Below, one piece after another: positions 49,552 through 58,333 of a stretch of DNA of 64,000 bases. Below the pieces are notes generated by a model. That model was not told where the DNA came from. It searched no databases and was given only the letters and a program-made list of their open reading frames with translations. This DNA comes from Halalkalicoccus paucihalophilus. GTDB lineage: Archaea; Halobacteriota; Halobacteria; Halobacteriales; Halalkalicoccaceae. How positions within the stretch are numbered: the stretch's first letter is position 1; every line of letters starts with the position of its first letter. A program made the position numbers and the translations under genes. Location of the stretch: the NCBI RefSeq assembly GCF_001593955.1, contig NZ_LTAZ01000005.1, positions 86,001 to 150,000 of the forward strand, given 5' to 3'.

Positions 49552-52527
49552 ATGGCAACAACCGACCGACACGACCCCGCGACCGACGACCGAGCGAACT
49601 ACGACTACACGAACGGCGACGTCGAGCGACCCGACCTCGTGGCCGACCTCGAAGCCCGCGTCGAGGGCGACGTGCGCTTCGACGAGTACTCGCGGGAGCT
49701 GTACGCGACCGACGCCAGTGCCTACGAGGTCACCCCGATCGGCGTGGTCTTTCCGGCCTCGGCCGAGGACATCGCCGCGGTGATGGGCTACTGTGCTGAC
49801 CGCGAGATCCCGGTCCTGCCACGCGGCGGCGGGACGAGCCTCGCGGGCCAGTCGGTCAACGAAGCGGTCGTGCTCGACCTCTCGCGATACATGACCGATA
49901 TCACCGGGGTGGACCCCGACGCGATGCGGGCATGCGCCCAGACCGGGATCACGCTCGGCGAACTCAACCGCACCCTCGAACCCGAGGGGATCAAGTTCGC
50001 GCCCGACCCCTCGACGGCCGACCGCAGCGCTCTCGGGGGTGCTATCGGCAACAACACCACGGGCGCCCACTCGCTGCTGTACGGCAAGACCGACGCCTAC
50101 GTCGAGGAGTGTGAGGCCGTCCTTTCCGATGGTTCGGTCCATACCTTCGGCGAGGTGAGCGTCGAGGAACTGCGCGAAAACGCGGACCCCGAGGGCGAGC
50201 TGATCGAGCGGATCCACGCCGAAGTGGTTCGCATCATCGACGAGGAAAGCGACGCCGTCGCGGAGCGCTACCCGAGCATGAAGCGAAACGTCTCGGGGTA
50301 CAACCTCGACGTGCTCGTCGAGGAAGCCCGCGGGGAGGGCGCCACCGAGGAAGGGACAGTGAACCTCGCGCGCCTGCTAGTCGGCAGCGAGGGGACGCTG
50401 GCCATCGTCACCGAGGCCGAGGTAGCGCTCGAAACCATCCCCGAGACGAAGTCTATCGGACTTCTGACCTACCACAGCCTGCTCGAGGCGATGGAGGACG
50501 TCGGGCCGATCCTCGAACACGAGCCCGCGGCGCTGGAGGTGCTCGACGGCGTGCTGGTCGATCTCGCCCGTGGGCTCGACGAGTTCAAGGACGTCATCGG
50601 AATGTTGCCCGACGAGACCGACACGTTCCTCCTCGTCGAGTTCTACGCCGACTCGGACGAACAGCGCCGCGAGAAGGTCGAAACCCTGCTCGAAGATCGG
50701 GTGGGTGAGATCGCCTTCGACGGCTACGAGGCCTACGACGAGGAGACCCAGAAGGACTTCTGGAAGATGCGCAAGGCCTCGACGCCGATCCTCCTGTCTC
50801 GAACCGGCGACGAGAAACACATCGCCTTCATCGAGGACGTCGCGATCCCGCCCGAACACCTGCCGGAGTACACCGCCGACTTCAAGCAGGTCTTCGAGGA
50901 CCACGACACGTTCGGGAGTTTCTACGCCCACGCCGGCCCGGGCTGTATGCACGTCCGCCCGCTGATCAACACCAAGACTGCGGAGGGCGTCGAAACGATG
51001 GTCTCGATCTCGGACGCCGCCACGGATCTCGCGGTCAAATATGGGGGCAGCGTTTCCGGGGAGCACGGCGACGGCAGAGCCAGAACCCAGTGGAACAGGA
51101 AGCTCTACGGCGAGCACCTCTGGAACGTCTTCCGCGACCTGAAGACGGCGTTCGACCCCGATTGGTTGTTGAACCCCGGCTCGGTCTGTGGCGACTTCGA
51201 CATGAGCGAGCACCTCCGATTTGGCCCGGGCTACGAGTTCGAGGCGGGCTTCGAACCCCAACTCAACTGGGAGAACGACAACGGCTTTCAGGGGATGGCC
51301 GAACTGTGCCATGGGTGTGGCGGCTGTCGCACGAGCCAGGACGGTGCGGGCGGAGTGATGTGCCCGACCTACCGTGCGGCCGACGAGGAGATCACGAGTA
51401 CGCGGGGGCGGGCGAACATGCTCCGGCAAGCGATGAGCGGCGACTTACCCGAAGAGGAGCAGTTCGACGTCGAGTTCATGCACGAGGTGATGGATCTCTG
51501 TGTGGGCTGTAAGGGCTGTGCGCGGGACTGTCCCTCCGAGGTGGACATGGCGAAGATGAAAGTCGAGGTCGAACACGAGTATCAAAAGCGCCACGGGGTC
51601 GACCTGCGCTCGCGCGTCTTCGCGCGGATCGACTGGCTCTCGGACCTCGGGAGCGCGACCGCGCCGCTCTCGAATCTCGCGAGTTCGCTGCCCGGCTCGG
51701 GGCTCGTGACCGAGAAAGTACTGGGGATCGCCCGCGAACGGGAGCTCCCAGCCTTCGAGCCCGAGACGCTCACCGAGTGGTACGAGAAGCGCGGGCCGCA
51801 GGTAAGCGAGGAAGAGGCCGACCGGAAGGTGCTGCTGTTTCCTGATACGTTCACCGACCACAACAACACGAAAGCCGGGAAAGCCGCGATTCGGGTGCTC
51901 GAGGCGGCGAACGTCCACGTGCGGATTCCCGAAGGGGTTACCGGGAGCGGGCGGCCCGCCCACTCGAAGGGAATGCTCGATCTGGCTCGCGAGAAGGCAG
52001 ACCGCAATGTCACCGCGCTCGCGCCCGACGTCAACGCCGGCTGGGACGTGGTCGTCGTCGAGCCATCCGACGCCGTGATGTTCCAGCTCGATTACCTGGA
52101 TCTCCTTTCGGGCGATGCTGTCGAACGGATCGCACAGAACACCTACGGCGTCATGGAGTACGTCGACCGGTTCCGCCTCGACGAGTCGATGCACTTTGCC
52201 GCGCTCGACGAATCGCTCACGTATCACGGCCACTGCCACCAGAAGGCGGTCAAGAAGGACCACCACACCGTCGGCGTCCTGCGGCGAGCCGGATACCGGG
52301 TCGACCCGCTCGATTCGGGCTGCTGTGGGATGGCCGGCTCCTTCGGCTACGAGGCCGAACACTACTCGATGAGCCAGGCGGTCGGCTCCGTGCTGTTCGG
52401 ACAGATCGAGGAAAGCGCTGGAGAAAGCGTCGTCGCCCCCGGGTCGTCGTGTCGCAGCCAGATCGGTGATGAGTACGGCGAAAAGCCGCCCCACCCGGTC
52501 AGAAAGCTCGAAGCGGCGCTGGCCTGA
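49552..52527 (+). CDS. FAD/Fe-S oxidoreductase fusion (GlcD-GlcF type, second copy)
   Basis: This 991-residue protein has the same architecture as the gene at 34004, but a different FAD-loop signature (VLPRGGGTSLAGQSVNEAVVL). The N-terminal VRFDEYSRELYATDASAYEVTPIGVVFP is nearly the same as in the third copy. Fe-S motifs are CHGCGGCRTSQDGAG (about 586) and CVGCKGCARDCP (about 650), and the tail has HGHCHQKAVKKDHH and CCGMAGSFGYEAEHYS (about 924). It oxidises a 2-hydroxyacid with electrons to the membrane quinones. It lies downstream of the ThDP-enzyme/CoA-transferase genes on the same strand. The ATG at 49552 is preceded by an AGGAGG-type ribosome site. Confidence 0.88.
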   Translation: MATTDRHDPATDDRANYDYTNGDVERPDLVADLEARVEGDVRFDEYSRELYATDASAYEVTPIGVVFPASAEDIAAVMGYCADREIPVLPRGGGTSLAGQSVNEAVVLDLSRYMTDITGVDPDAMRACAQTGITLGELNRTLEPEGIKFAPDPSTADRSALGGAIGNNTTGAHSLLYGKTDAYVEECEAVLSDGSVHTFGEVSVEELRENADPEGELIERIHAEVVRIIDEESDAVAERYPSMKRNVSGYNLDVLVEEARGEGATEEGTVNLARLLVGSEGTLAIVTEAEVALETIPETKSIGLLTYHSLLEAMEDVGPILEHEPAALEVLDGVLVDLARGLDEFKDVIGMLPDETDTFLLVEFYADSDEQRREKVETLLEDRVGEIAFDGYEAYDEETQKDFWKMRKASTPILLSRTGDEKHIAFIEDVAIPPEHLPEYTADFKQVFEDHDTFGSFYAHAGPGCMHVRPLINTKTAEGVETMVSISDAATDLAVKYGGSVSGEHGDGRARTQWNRKLYGEHLWNVFRDLKTAFDPDWLLNPGSVCGDFDMSEHLRFGPGYEFEAGFEPQLNWENDNGFQGMAELCHGCGGCRTSQDGAGGVMCPTYRAADEEITSTRGRANMLRQAMSGDLPEEEQFDVEFMHEVMDLCVGCKGCARDCPSEVDMAKMKVEVEHEYQKRHGVDLRSRVFARIDWLSDLGSATAPLSNLASSLPGSGLVTEKVLGIARERELPAFEPETLTEWYEKRGPQVSEEEADRKVLLFPDTFTDHNNTKAGKAAIRVLEAANVHVRIPEGVTGSGRPAHSKGMLDLAREKADRNVTALAPDVNAGWDVVVVEPSDAVMFQLDYLDLLSGDAVERIAQNTYGVMEYVDRFRLDESMHFAALDESLTYHGHCHQKAVKKDHHTVGVLRRAGYRVDPLDSGCCGMAGSFGYEAEHYSMSQAVGSVLFGQIEESAGESVVAPGSSCRSQIGDEYGEKPPHPVRKLEAALA

Positions 52528-53730
52528 TCAGTCGCCCGCGCCGAATGCGCCGCCGTCCGTCCACTCTTCCAACGTCGTCTGGTCGTCCGCGATTTCCGAA
52601 AAGACGTCTTCTGTGTGCTCGCCGAGTCGGGGAGCGGGCTCGCGGATCTCGGGTTCGTAGCCCGCGAAGTCGATCGGGTGGCCCGGCAGCAGGCACTCGC
52701 CCCAGTCGGGGTCCTCGTGGGGAATCGTCAGATCGCGCGCCGCGGTCTGCTCGTGTTCGACGACGCCCGCGACGTCGTTGATCGGTCCACAGGGGAAGCC
52801 GGACTCCGTGAGCGCGTCGAGCCAGAACGCCGTGTCCTCCTCCTCGAACTCTGCCTCGATGATCCCCAGCACTTCCCCGGCGTGTTCCCGTCGGTCGTCG
52901 TTGGTCGGATATTCGAGGAGCTCCTCGCGTCCGAGCAACTCGACGAAGTCCTCCCAGCGGTCGTCGCTCGGCACGCCCGTGACGAGCGCACCGTCCGACG
53001 TTTCGAAGCGCTGGTAGGGCACGAGCGTTTGGTGGCTCGTCCCCTGTGGATCGGGAACGCTCCCGTCCATCGAGTACTCGGTCAGATACTCGTTCATGAG
53101 CGTCACGATCGAGTCGAACAGTCCGACGTCGAACTTCCCGACGAACTCTTCTCCCGTGTGCTCGCGCTCGTAGAGCCGCGCGAGGACGCCCATCGCCGCG
53201 AACATCCCTGTCGTCAGGTCGCCGATAGCCTGGCCGACCTTTACGGGCTCGCCACCCTCGGGACCAGTAACGCTCATGAGCCCGCCCTCAGCCTGCAGAA
53301 TGAGGTCGAGGCCCGGTTTCTTCCTATACGGCCCGCTCTCGCCGTAGCCCTTGATACTCGCGTAGACGATCCCCGGGTTCTCCTCGCGGAGGTCCTCGTA
53401 GCCGATGCCGAGTTTGTCGGTGACGCCGTAGCCGAAGTTTTCGACGAAGACGTCGGCCGCTTCGAGCAGCGACCGTGCGGCCTCGACGCCCGCCTCGCTC
53501 TTGAGGTCGAGCGTCACCGACCGCTTGTTCCGGTTGTTCGCCATGAAGTACCCCGACTTCCCCTCGGGGCCGACGCCCTGCGAGCGCGCGGGATCGCCGA
53601 CGCCGGGGCGCTCGATCTTCACGACCTCCGCGCCCATGTCCGCGAGCAGCGCGCCACAGAACGGGCCCGCGCGGTGGGCGGTCATCTCGACGACCGAGAC
53701 GCCGGCGAGGGGGCCCTGATTCCCAGTCAT
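52528..53730 (-). CDS. CaiB/BaiF family III CoA-transferase (second copy)
   Basis: This 400-residue family III CoA-transferase has LAGVSVVEMTAHRAGPFCGALLADMGAEVVKIERPGVGDPAR, FMANNRNKRSVTLDLKSEAGV, FVENFGYGVTDKLGIGYEDLR, and the catalytic Asp in KPGLDLILQAEGGLMSVTG. It is only distantly related to the copy at 48115. Two bp separate it from the crotonase gene on the same strand, so the two are cotranscribed and probably act in sequence on one CoA ester. The ATG at 53730 was used; the stop is directly adjacent to that of the GlcD/Fe-S fusion. Confidence 0.88.
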   Translation of the reverse strand: MTGNQGPLAGVSVVEMTAHRAGPFCGALLADMGAEVVKIERPGVGDPARSQGVGPEGKSGYFMANNRNKRSVTLDLKSEAGVEAARSLLEAADVFVENFGYGVTDKLGIGYEDLREENPGIVYASIKGYGESGPYRKKPGLDLILQAEGGLMSVTGPEGGEPVKVGQAIGDLTTGMFAAMGVLARLYEREHTGEEFVGKFDVGLFDSIVTLMNEYLTEYSMDGSVPDPQGTSHQTLVPYQRFETSDGALVTGVPSDDRWEDFVELLGREELLEYPTNDDRREHAGEVLGIIEAEFEEEDTAFWLDALTESGFPCGPINDVAGVVEHEQTAARDLTIPHEDPDWGECLLPGHPIDFAGYEPEIREPAPRLGEHTEDVFSEIADDQTTLEEWTDGGAFGAGD

Positions 53731-53732
53731 TC

Positions 53733-54515
53733 TCACTCGCCCTCGTTGAACTCGTCGACCAACTCGCGGCGCTCGTCGCTGGCGAACTGCTCCCACCAGA
53801 GATCGGCCTCGAACTCGCGGGCGTCCGCCGCGTCGGTCGCGTCCGCCGCGTAGTTGAGCGCGCGCTTCGAGTTCTTGACCGCCTTCCGCCCCGTATCTCG
53901 GATCCCGTCGATGATTCCCTGTACCGTTTCGTCAAGCTCCTCGCGCGCAACGGCGTGGTTGATCAGCCCGATCCGCTCGGCCTCGGCGGCGTCGATGAAC
54001 CCCGCGGTGAAGACCAGTTCCTTTGCCTTGGCCTCGCCGACGAGTTCGATCGCGCGCTTGTTCGATCCTCCAGTCGGTATTTGCCCGATGTTCGCGGTCG
54101 GTACGCCGAACTTCGCGCCCTCGACGGCGACGCGCATGTCACAGAACATCGCGAGGATCAGCCCGCCGCCCACGCAATAGCCGTTGATCTTCGCTATCAC
54201 GGGCGCGTGACAGTGCAGGGCCTTTTGGTACATCTCGTAGAACAGTTCCTGACGGTCCTCCTGGTGGGCGTGTTCCTCCGCGGGACCGGCGTACTCCGTT
54301 ATATCCGCGCCCGCCGAGAAGGCGTCCTCGCCCTCTCCGGTGATGACGACCGCGTCGATCCCCCTGTCGAGTTGGATCTCGTCGAAGGCTCTCGAAAGGT
54401 CCAACATCACCGCGTCGTTGAGGGCGTTGTACACCTCGGGACGGTGGAACTCGATCGTGGCGACGCCGTCTGCGATGTCGACGCTGATGCTCTCGTAGGC
54501 CGTGTAGCTGACCAT
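53733..54515 (-). CDS. Crotonase-superfamily protein lacking both catalytic Glu residues
   Basis: This 260-residue crotonase fold protein has the oxyanion-hole motif AFSAGADITEYAG and HAPVIAKINGYCVGGGLILAMFCDMRVA. The canonical Glu of the GGGCEL motif is replaced (GGGLILAM). The second Glu position of PEI-LG is PTANIG. The adjacent GGSNKRAIELVGEAKAKELVFTAG is normal. A conventional enoyl-CoA hydratase seems unlikely. An isomerase, decarboxylase, thioesterase or CoA-lyase role within the superfamily is more plausible. It is cotranscribed with the CoA-transferase ending at 52528. Confidence 0.8.
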   Translation of the reverse strand: MVSYTAYESISVDIADGVATIEFHRPEVYNALNDAVMLDLSRAFDEIQLDRGIDAVVITGEGEDAFSAGADITEYAGPAEEHAHQEDRQELFYEMYQKALHCHAPVIAKINGYCVGGGLILAMFCDMRVAVEGAKFGVPTANIGQIPTGGSNKRAIELVGEAKAKELVFTAGFIDAAEAERIGLINHAVAREELDETVQGIIDGIRDTGRKAVKNSKRALNYAADATDAADAREFEADLWWEQFASDERRELVDEFNEGE

Positions 54516-54564
54516 GTGGAGTCACCGCACACCCGGGGCAAAAGTCTTCCCAAGAAAGCCCTCG

Positions 54565-54699
54565 GCTGACCTTGGCAGGTCAGCCTCGCCCTTTGCATGA
54601 CCACCAGGCCAGCGGAGTCGCGGCGCGCGATTACGCGCCGCTTCCGGGGACGCCAGCCCTCCCCCGCCCCACTCGCACGGGCGGCACGTTTGCCGCCCG
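54565..54699. repeat. Three strong hairpins in the crotonase-dmlA intergenic region
   Basis: Three perfect stems occur in a row: GGCTGACC/GGTCAGCC (54565-54572/54579-54586), GCGGCGCG/CGCGCCGC (54620-54627/54634-54641) and CGGGCGGCA/TGCCGCCCG (54678-54686/54691-54699). Their centres are about 55-58 bp apart. No coding potential is seen. The trio recalls 269-349 and may be a REP-type element or a structured RNA. Confidence 0.5.
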
Positions 54700-54789
54700 C
54701 GCTCGTACCGGCCACAGCGAGAACAGTCCTGAATCCACACACCGCCACTCCGTAACGGCTTAATCCTCTCCCCTGATGTGTGCGAGTAC

Positions 54790-55845
54790 ATGTCTTACGA
54801 GATCACCACGATCCCCGGCGATGGGATTGGGCCGGAAGTAGTGGACGCGACCCTCCCGCTGTTCGAGGAGGTCGCGGGGAACCACGGCGTCGAAATCGAG
54901 TTCACGAGGTATGACTGGGGAAGCGACCGTTACCTCGAAGAGGGCACGATGATGCCCGAGGACGGCCTCGACCGGATCGAGGGAAGCGACGCGATCCTGC
55001 TGGGCGCGGTCGGCCACCCGGAGGTCCCGGACCACGTCACGCTTCACGGCCTCCTCCTCCCCATCCGCAAGGAGTTCAACCAGCAGGTCTGCGAGCGCCC
55101 CTCGATCCTCTTCGACGGGGTCGAGAGCCCGCTCAAGGGCTACGAGGGCGGGGACGTGGACTTCGTGGTCTTCCGGGAGAACACCGAGGGCGAGTACGCC
55201 GACGTTGGCGGGCGCGAGCACATCGGCTTCGACCACGAGATCGCGGTTCAGAGTTCGGTGTTCACCCGCCAGGGTACCGAGGCGATCCTCCGGGCGGCCT
55301 TCGAGGCCGCAGAGGAACGGGAGGGTCACCTCACGAGCATCACGAAGTCCAACGCCCAGGCCTACAGCATGGTGTTCTGGGACGACGTGGTCGAGGAAGT
55401 TCGGGAGGACTACCCCGACGTCGAGGTCGAGAGCCTGCTGGTCGACGCCGCCTCGATGGACTTCATCCGCCGACCCGAGGAGTTCGACGTGGTCGTCGCC
55501 TCGAACCTCTTCGGGGATATCCTCACCGACATCGGCGCCATCGTCACTGGGAGCATGGGCCTCGCCCCATCGGGGAACGTCAACCGCTCGGGCGAGTACC
55601 CATCGATGTTCGAGCCGGTCCACGGCAGCGCCCCCGATATCACGGGCCAAGGCGTCGCCAACCCGATCGCGACGGTGCTCTCGGGGGCGATGCTGTTCGA
55701 GAACGTCGGCGAGGAGGAGGTCTCTGCGGACCTCTGGAGTGCGGTTCGCGAACTGCTCGCCGACGAGTCGGCCCCGACACCGCCGGATCTGGGCGGGTCA
55801 GCGGGAACCGAGGAGATGGTCGCGGCGCTTTCGGACCGACTCTAA
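54790..55845 (+). CDS. Isocitrate/isopropylmalate dehydrogenase family enzyme (D-malate or tartrate dehydrogenase type)
   Basis: This 351-residue beta-decarboxylating dehydrogenase has ITTIPGDGIGPEVVDATLPLFEEV, the substrate Arg/Tyr loop LPIRKEFNQQVCERPSILF, FRENTEGEYADVGG, the metal Asp series VDAASMDFI and NLFGDILTDIGA, and the NAD loop HGSAPDITGQGVANPIA. The substrate loop is the tartrate/D-malate type rather than leuB-like. It converts D-malate or tartrate to oxaloacetate/pyruvate with CO2 loss. The ATG at 54790 is 25-33 bp from TATA-like GGCTTAATCC (54757-54766). The stop overlaps the convergent usp gene by 4 bp. Confidence 0.85.
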   Translation: MSYEITTIPGDGIGPEVVDATLPLFEEVAGNHGVEIEFTRYDWGSDRYLEEGTMMPEDGLDRIEGSDAILLGAVGHPEVPDHVTLHGLLLPIRKEFNQQVCERPSILFDGVESPLKGYEGGDVDFVVFRENTEGEYADVGGREHIGFDHEIAVQSSVFTRQGTEAILRAAFEAAEEREGHLTSITKSNAQAYSMVFWDDVVEEVREDYPDVEVESLLVDAASMDFIRRPEEFDVVVASNLFGDILTDIGAIVTGSMGLAPSGNVNRSGEYPSMFEPVHGSAPDITGQGVANPIATVLSGAMLFENVGEEEVSADLWSAVRELLADESAPTPPDLGGSAGTEEMVAALSDRL

Positions 55846-56276
55846 TCCGATTCGATCCGAAGCGAGACGACCGGGCACTCGGCACTGAGGAGAATGGATT
55901 GGACGACACTGCCGAACAGCGCCTTTCCGACCGCGGAGCGCTTCCGTCCGGCGGCGACGATGTAGCGTGCGCCCTGCTCGTTGGCGTACTCGACGATCTC
56001 GTCCGCCGGATCCCCCATCAAACCCACCGCGGTCGCGTCGACGGCCGCCTCTTCGATGGCCTCCGCGGCGATGTCCTCGGCGGTCCCGATGATCCCCTCG
56101 ACGGGGACGGCCTCGCCGGTCTCGCTCACGTTCGTCCGTTCGAGCGAGACGAACTCCTCACGCGTGAGGACGTGAACGACCGCTACGGGTTCGTCGAACG
56201 CTTTTCCGAGCGTGGCGGCCTCACGAACGACGGCGCTCGCCCGCTCGCTCCTGTCGACGGCTGCGACGACTACCAT
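55842..56276 (-). CDS. Universal stress protein (UspA family)
   Basis: This 144-residue UspA-fold protein starts VVVAAVDRSERASAVVREAATLGKAFDEPVAVVHVL. It has an ATP-binding motif VGLMGDPADEIVEYANEQGARYIVAAGRKRSAVGKALFGSV and ends CPVVSLRIESD. The G-x2-G-x9-G-S type loop is present, so it probably binds ATP. The gene converges with dmlA (overlapping stops) and diverges from the Tct operon. A TATA-like TTTAATAGT is at about 56296-56304. Confidence 0.88.
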   Translation of the reverse strand: MVVVAAVDRSERASAVVREAATLGKAFDEPVAVVHVLTREEFVSLERTNVSETGEAVPVEGIIGTAEDIAAEAIEEAAVDATAVGLMGDPADEIVEYANEQGARYIVAAGRKRSAVGKALFGSVVQSILLSAECPVVSLRIESD

Positions 56277-56614
56277 GATTCGTGTTGACTGGCACCACTA
56301 TTAAAGGATCCGGACGTATTCGATCGCTGGTAGAACGAGGTCCCGTTTGCGATCGGCGTCGACCGTCTCCATGCCACTAACCCACCCCCAGCGCGGGGAC
56401 GGTCGGGCGGTTTCGTCAGTCGTCACGCGGCTCGGGAGAAACGTACGGAAAGATTTATGTATCTACTCTATAATCATGATAGTGAGACCCTAACGTACGG
56501 TATCGCGACAGTAAGACTCCGCGCGTTCGGGCGACGATTCGGGTGACTGCACCTGCCCGGCGGGGCTGGGTGTGCGCGATCCGATACGTCGGCCGGGGTC
56601 GAAAACGAGAAAGC
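56277..56614 (+). promoter_or_regulatory. Promoter and long leader of the Tct operon
   Basis: This 338-bp gap has no ORF supported beyond the genes. TATA-like AGATTTATGTATC lies at about 56450-56462 and CTATAATC at about 56468-56475. The tctC ATG is at 56615, so the leader is about 120-140 nt. A direct repeat, AACGTACGG, at 56440-56448 and 56492-56500 flanks the TATA elements and may be a regulatory site. The usp promoter lies at its left end. Confidence 0.4.
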
Positions 56615-57697
56615 ATGAGCAATCAAGACACCGATTCGACAACACGGGAGGGAGCGAACCGAGCAGTAGCTGGACGCCGGCGATTCCTGCAGGTGGCCGG
56701 TGCGGGATCCGTTGCCGCGCTCGCGGGCTGCCTAGCTGGCAACAACGGCGGTGGCGGCGGCGAAAGCGAGGGCGACTGGGAGCCGAGCCAGTCGATCCGC
56801 TATATCGTCCCGTACGACCAGGGTGGCGGGACGGACGTCTACGCCCGCGGGATCCAGGAGGGGCTCGCCGAGGCGACCGGCCAGTCGATCCAGATCGACA
56901 ACGTCCCCGGCGCGGGTGGCCTGAACGGGTACGGCGAACTCATGGGTGCTCAGCCCGACGGCCACACCATCCTCGGGAGCGCCACACCCCTCGAAGTCGC
57001 CCCGCAACTGCTGGAGGATCCCGGATTCGACCAACGCGACGCCGAAGGTGTCGCGATCTTCGGGCAGTCGGTGTGGACGCTCGTTGTGAACGAGCAGTAC
57101 CAGGGTGAGGTCGAGACGTTCGACGACGTTATGCAAATGTACGACTCCGGCGAGTGGGAGTCGATCGGCGTCCAGTCACCCGGCAGCTCACAGGACATCA
57201 TCGTCCTGTTGGCGAGGTACCAGTACCCCGACGAGTGGGGCTGGAACTGGACCGAACGCGTCCAGTACACCGGGACCGGCCCGGTCTCGCAGGCGGTCGC
57301 GAGCGGCGAGGTCCCAGCCGGTATCGGGACCGACGCGGGGACGCAGTCGGTCGTCGATAACGGCCGGATCTACCCGGTCGTCACGTTCGTCAGCGAAGGG
57401 TCACAGGTGTATCCCGACGTCCCCTCGGTGACCGACGAGGGCTATCCCGAGATCGACTTCGTCGGCGGACTGAGCCGCGGGGTGTTCGCCCCACCGGAGA
57501 CCGAGGAAAGCCGCAGGCAGACGCTCTCGGATATGTTCGCGGAGGCCGTCGAGGCCGACAGCACCCAGAGTTGGTCCGACGAGACCGGTAACCCCGTCTT
57601 CCACGAGGGGCCCGAGGCGGCGAACCAGCTCCTCGACGATGCCTTCGCGGCCTACGAGGAGAACAACGTCGTCCAACTCGTCGAAGAAAACGCCTGA
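56615..57697 (+). CDS. tctC: Tripartite tricarboxylate transporter solute-binding lipoprotein TctC
   Basis: This 360-residue protein begins with a Tat-lipoprotein signal: RRRFLQVAGAGSVAALAGC, with the lipobox Cys at 39. The Bug/TctC fold follows, with VPYDQGGGTDVYARGIQEGLAEATGQSIQIDNVPGAGGLNGY and PDVPSVTDEGYPEIDFVGG. It captures a dicarboxylate or tricarboxylate outside the membrane and delivers it to TctAB. The gene order C-B-A is the usual operon order. The ATG at 56615 was chosen over an in-frame GTG at 56543. Confidence 0.92.
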   Translation: MSNQDTDSTTREGANRAVAGRRRFLQVAGAGSVAALAGCLAGNNGGGGGESEGDWEPSQSIRYIVPYDQGGGTDVYARGIQEGLAEATGQSIQIDNVPGAGGLNGYGELMGAQPDGHTILGSATPLEVAPQLLEDPGFDQRDAEGVAIFGQSVWTLVVNEQYQGEVETFDDVMQMYDSGEWESIGVQSPGSSQDIIVLLARYQYPDEWGWNWTERVQYTGTGPVSQAVASGEVPAGIGTDAGTQSVVDNGRIYPVVTFVSEGSQVYPDVPSVTDEGYPEIDFVGGLSRGVFAPPETEESRRQTLSDMFAEAVEADSTQSWSDETGNPVFHEGPEAANQLLDDAFAAYEENNVVQLVEENA

Positions 57698-57727
57698 TCG
57701 GTACCATCGCGGCGAATTTTTCCCAAC

Positions 57728-58333
57728 ATGTCAATAAAAAATAAATACGAACAGGCGACGCCAGAGCACGTGATGCTCGTCGTCCTCCTCGTTCTGAGTG
57801 TGGTGTTTCTAATCGAACCGATCGTCTCGAACTACCCGGACGACGCCCGAGTGTTCCCCCAGATGACCGCGGCGGTCGTTTTCGTGGGATCGCTGTTGTT
57901 GCTCGTGCGGAACTACCTCCCGGGGGCGCTCGGGACGGTCGTCAACGAGAGTATCAACATCACGACTAGCGACTCGTCGGCCCAAGAACAGGTCGCCCAG
58001 CGCGAGGCAGAACAGACCGGTTCGGCACCCAAGCGGACGCTCGGCCGGGAGTACGGCTACGAGGTGAACGACACCGTGTTCATGGTGGTTTCCTCGACGA
58101 TCTACTTCTTCGCCGGGTGGGCGGCTGGGTTTCTGTTCGTCACGCCGTTGTTCGTGCTGGCGTACACGACCTGGTTTCGTATTCGGACGGCCGTGGGCGT
58201 CGGGCTCGCGGTGCTGTCGACCGTCATCGTCTACCTGTTCATCGAGTTCCTGCTCCTGCCGTTGGATCAGGGCCAGATACTCGACTTCAGTCCGTTTCTC
58301 GAACCGATCGGGTTGGTCGTCGGGGTGATCTAG
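57728..58333 (+). CDS. tctB: Tripartite tricarboxylate transporter small subunit TctB
   Basis: This 201-residue protein has four to five hydrophobic segments (HVMLVVLLVLSVVFLIEPIVS, TAAVVFVGSLLLLVRNYLPG, VVSSTIYFFAGWAAGFLFVTPLFVLAYTTWF). A hydrophilic central loop holds a basic KRTLGREYGYE. It matches TctB in size and position. It starts 30 bp after tctC and ends directly before the tctA start with no spacing, so the two are coupled. Confidence 0.88.
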   Translation: MSIKNKYEQATPEHVMLVVLLVLSVVFLIEPIVSNYPDDARVFPQMTAAVVFVGSLLLLVRNYLPGALGTVVNESINITTSDSSAQEQVAQREAEQTGSAPKRTLGREYGYEVNDTVFMVVSSTIYFFAGWAAGFLFVTPLFVLAYTTWFRIRTAVGVGLAVLSTVIVYLFIEFLLLPLDQGQILDFSPFLEPIGLVVGVI

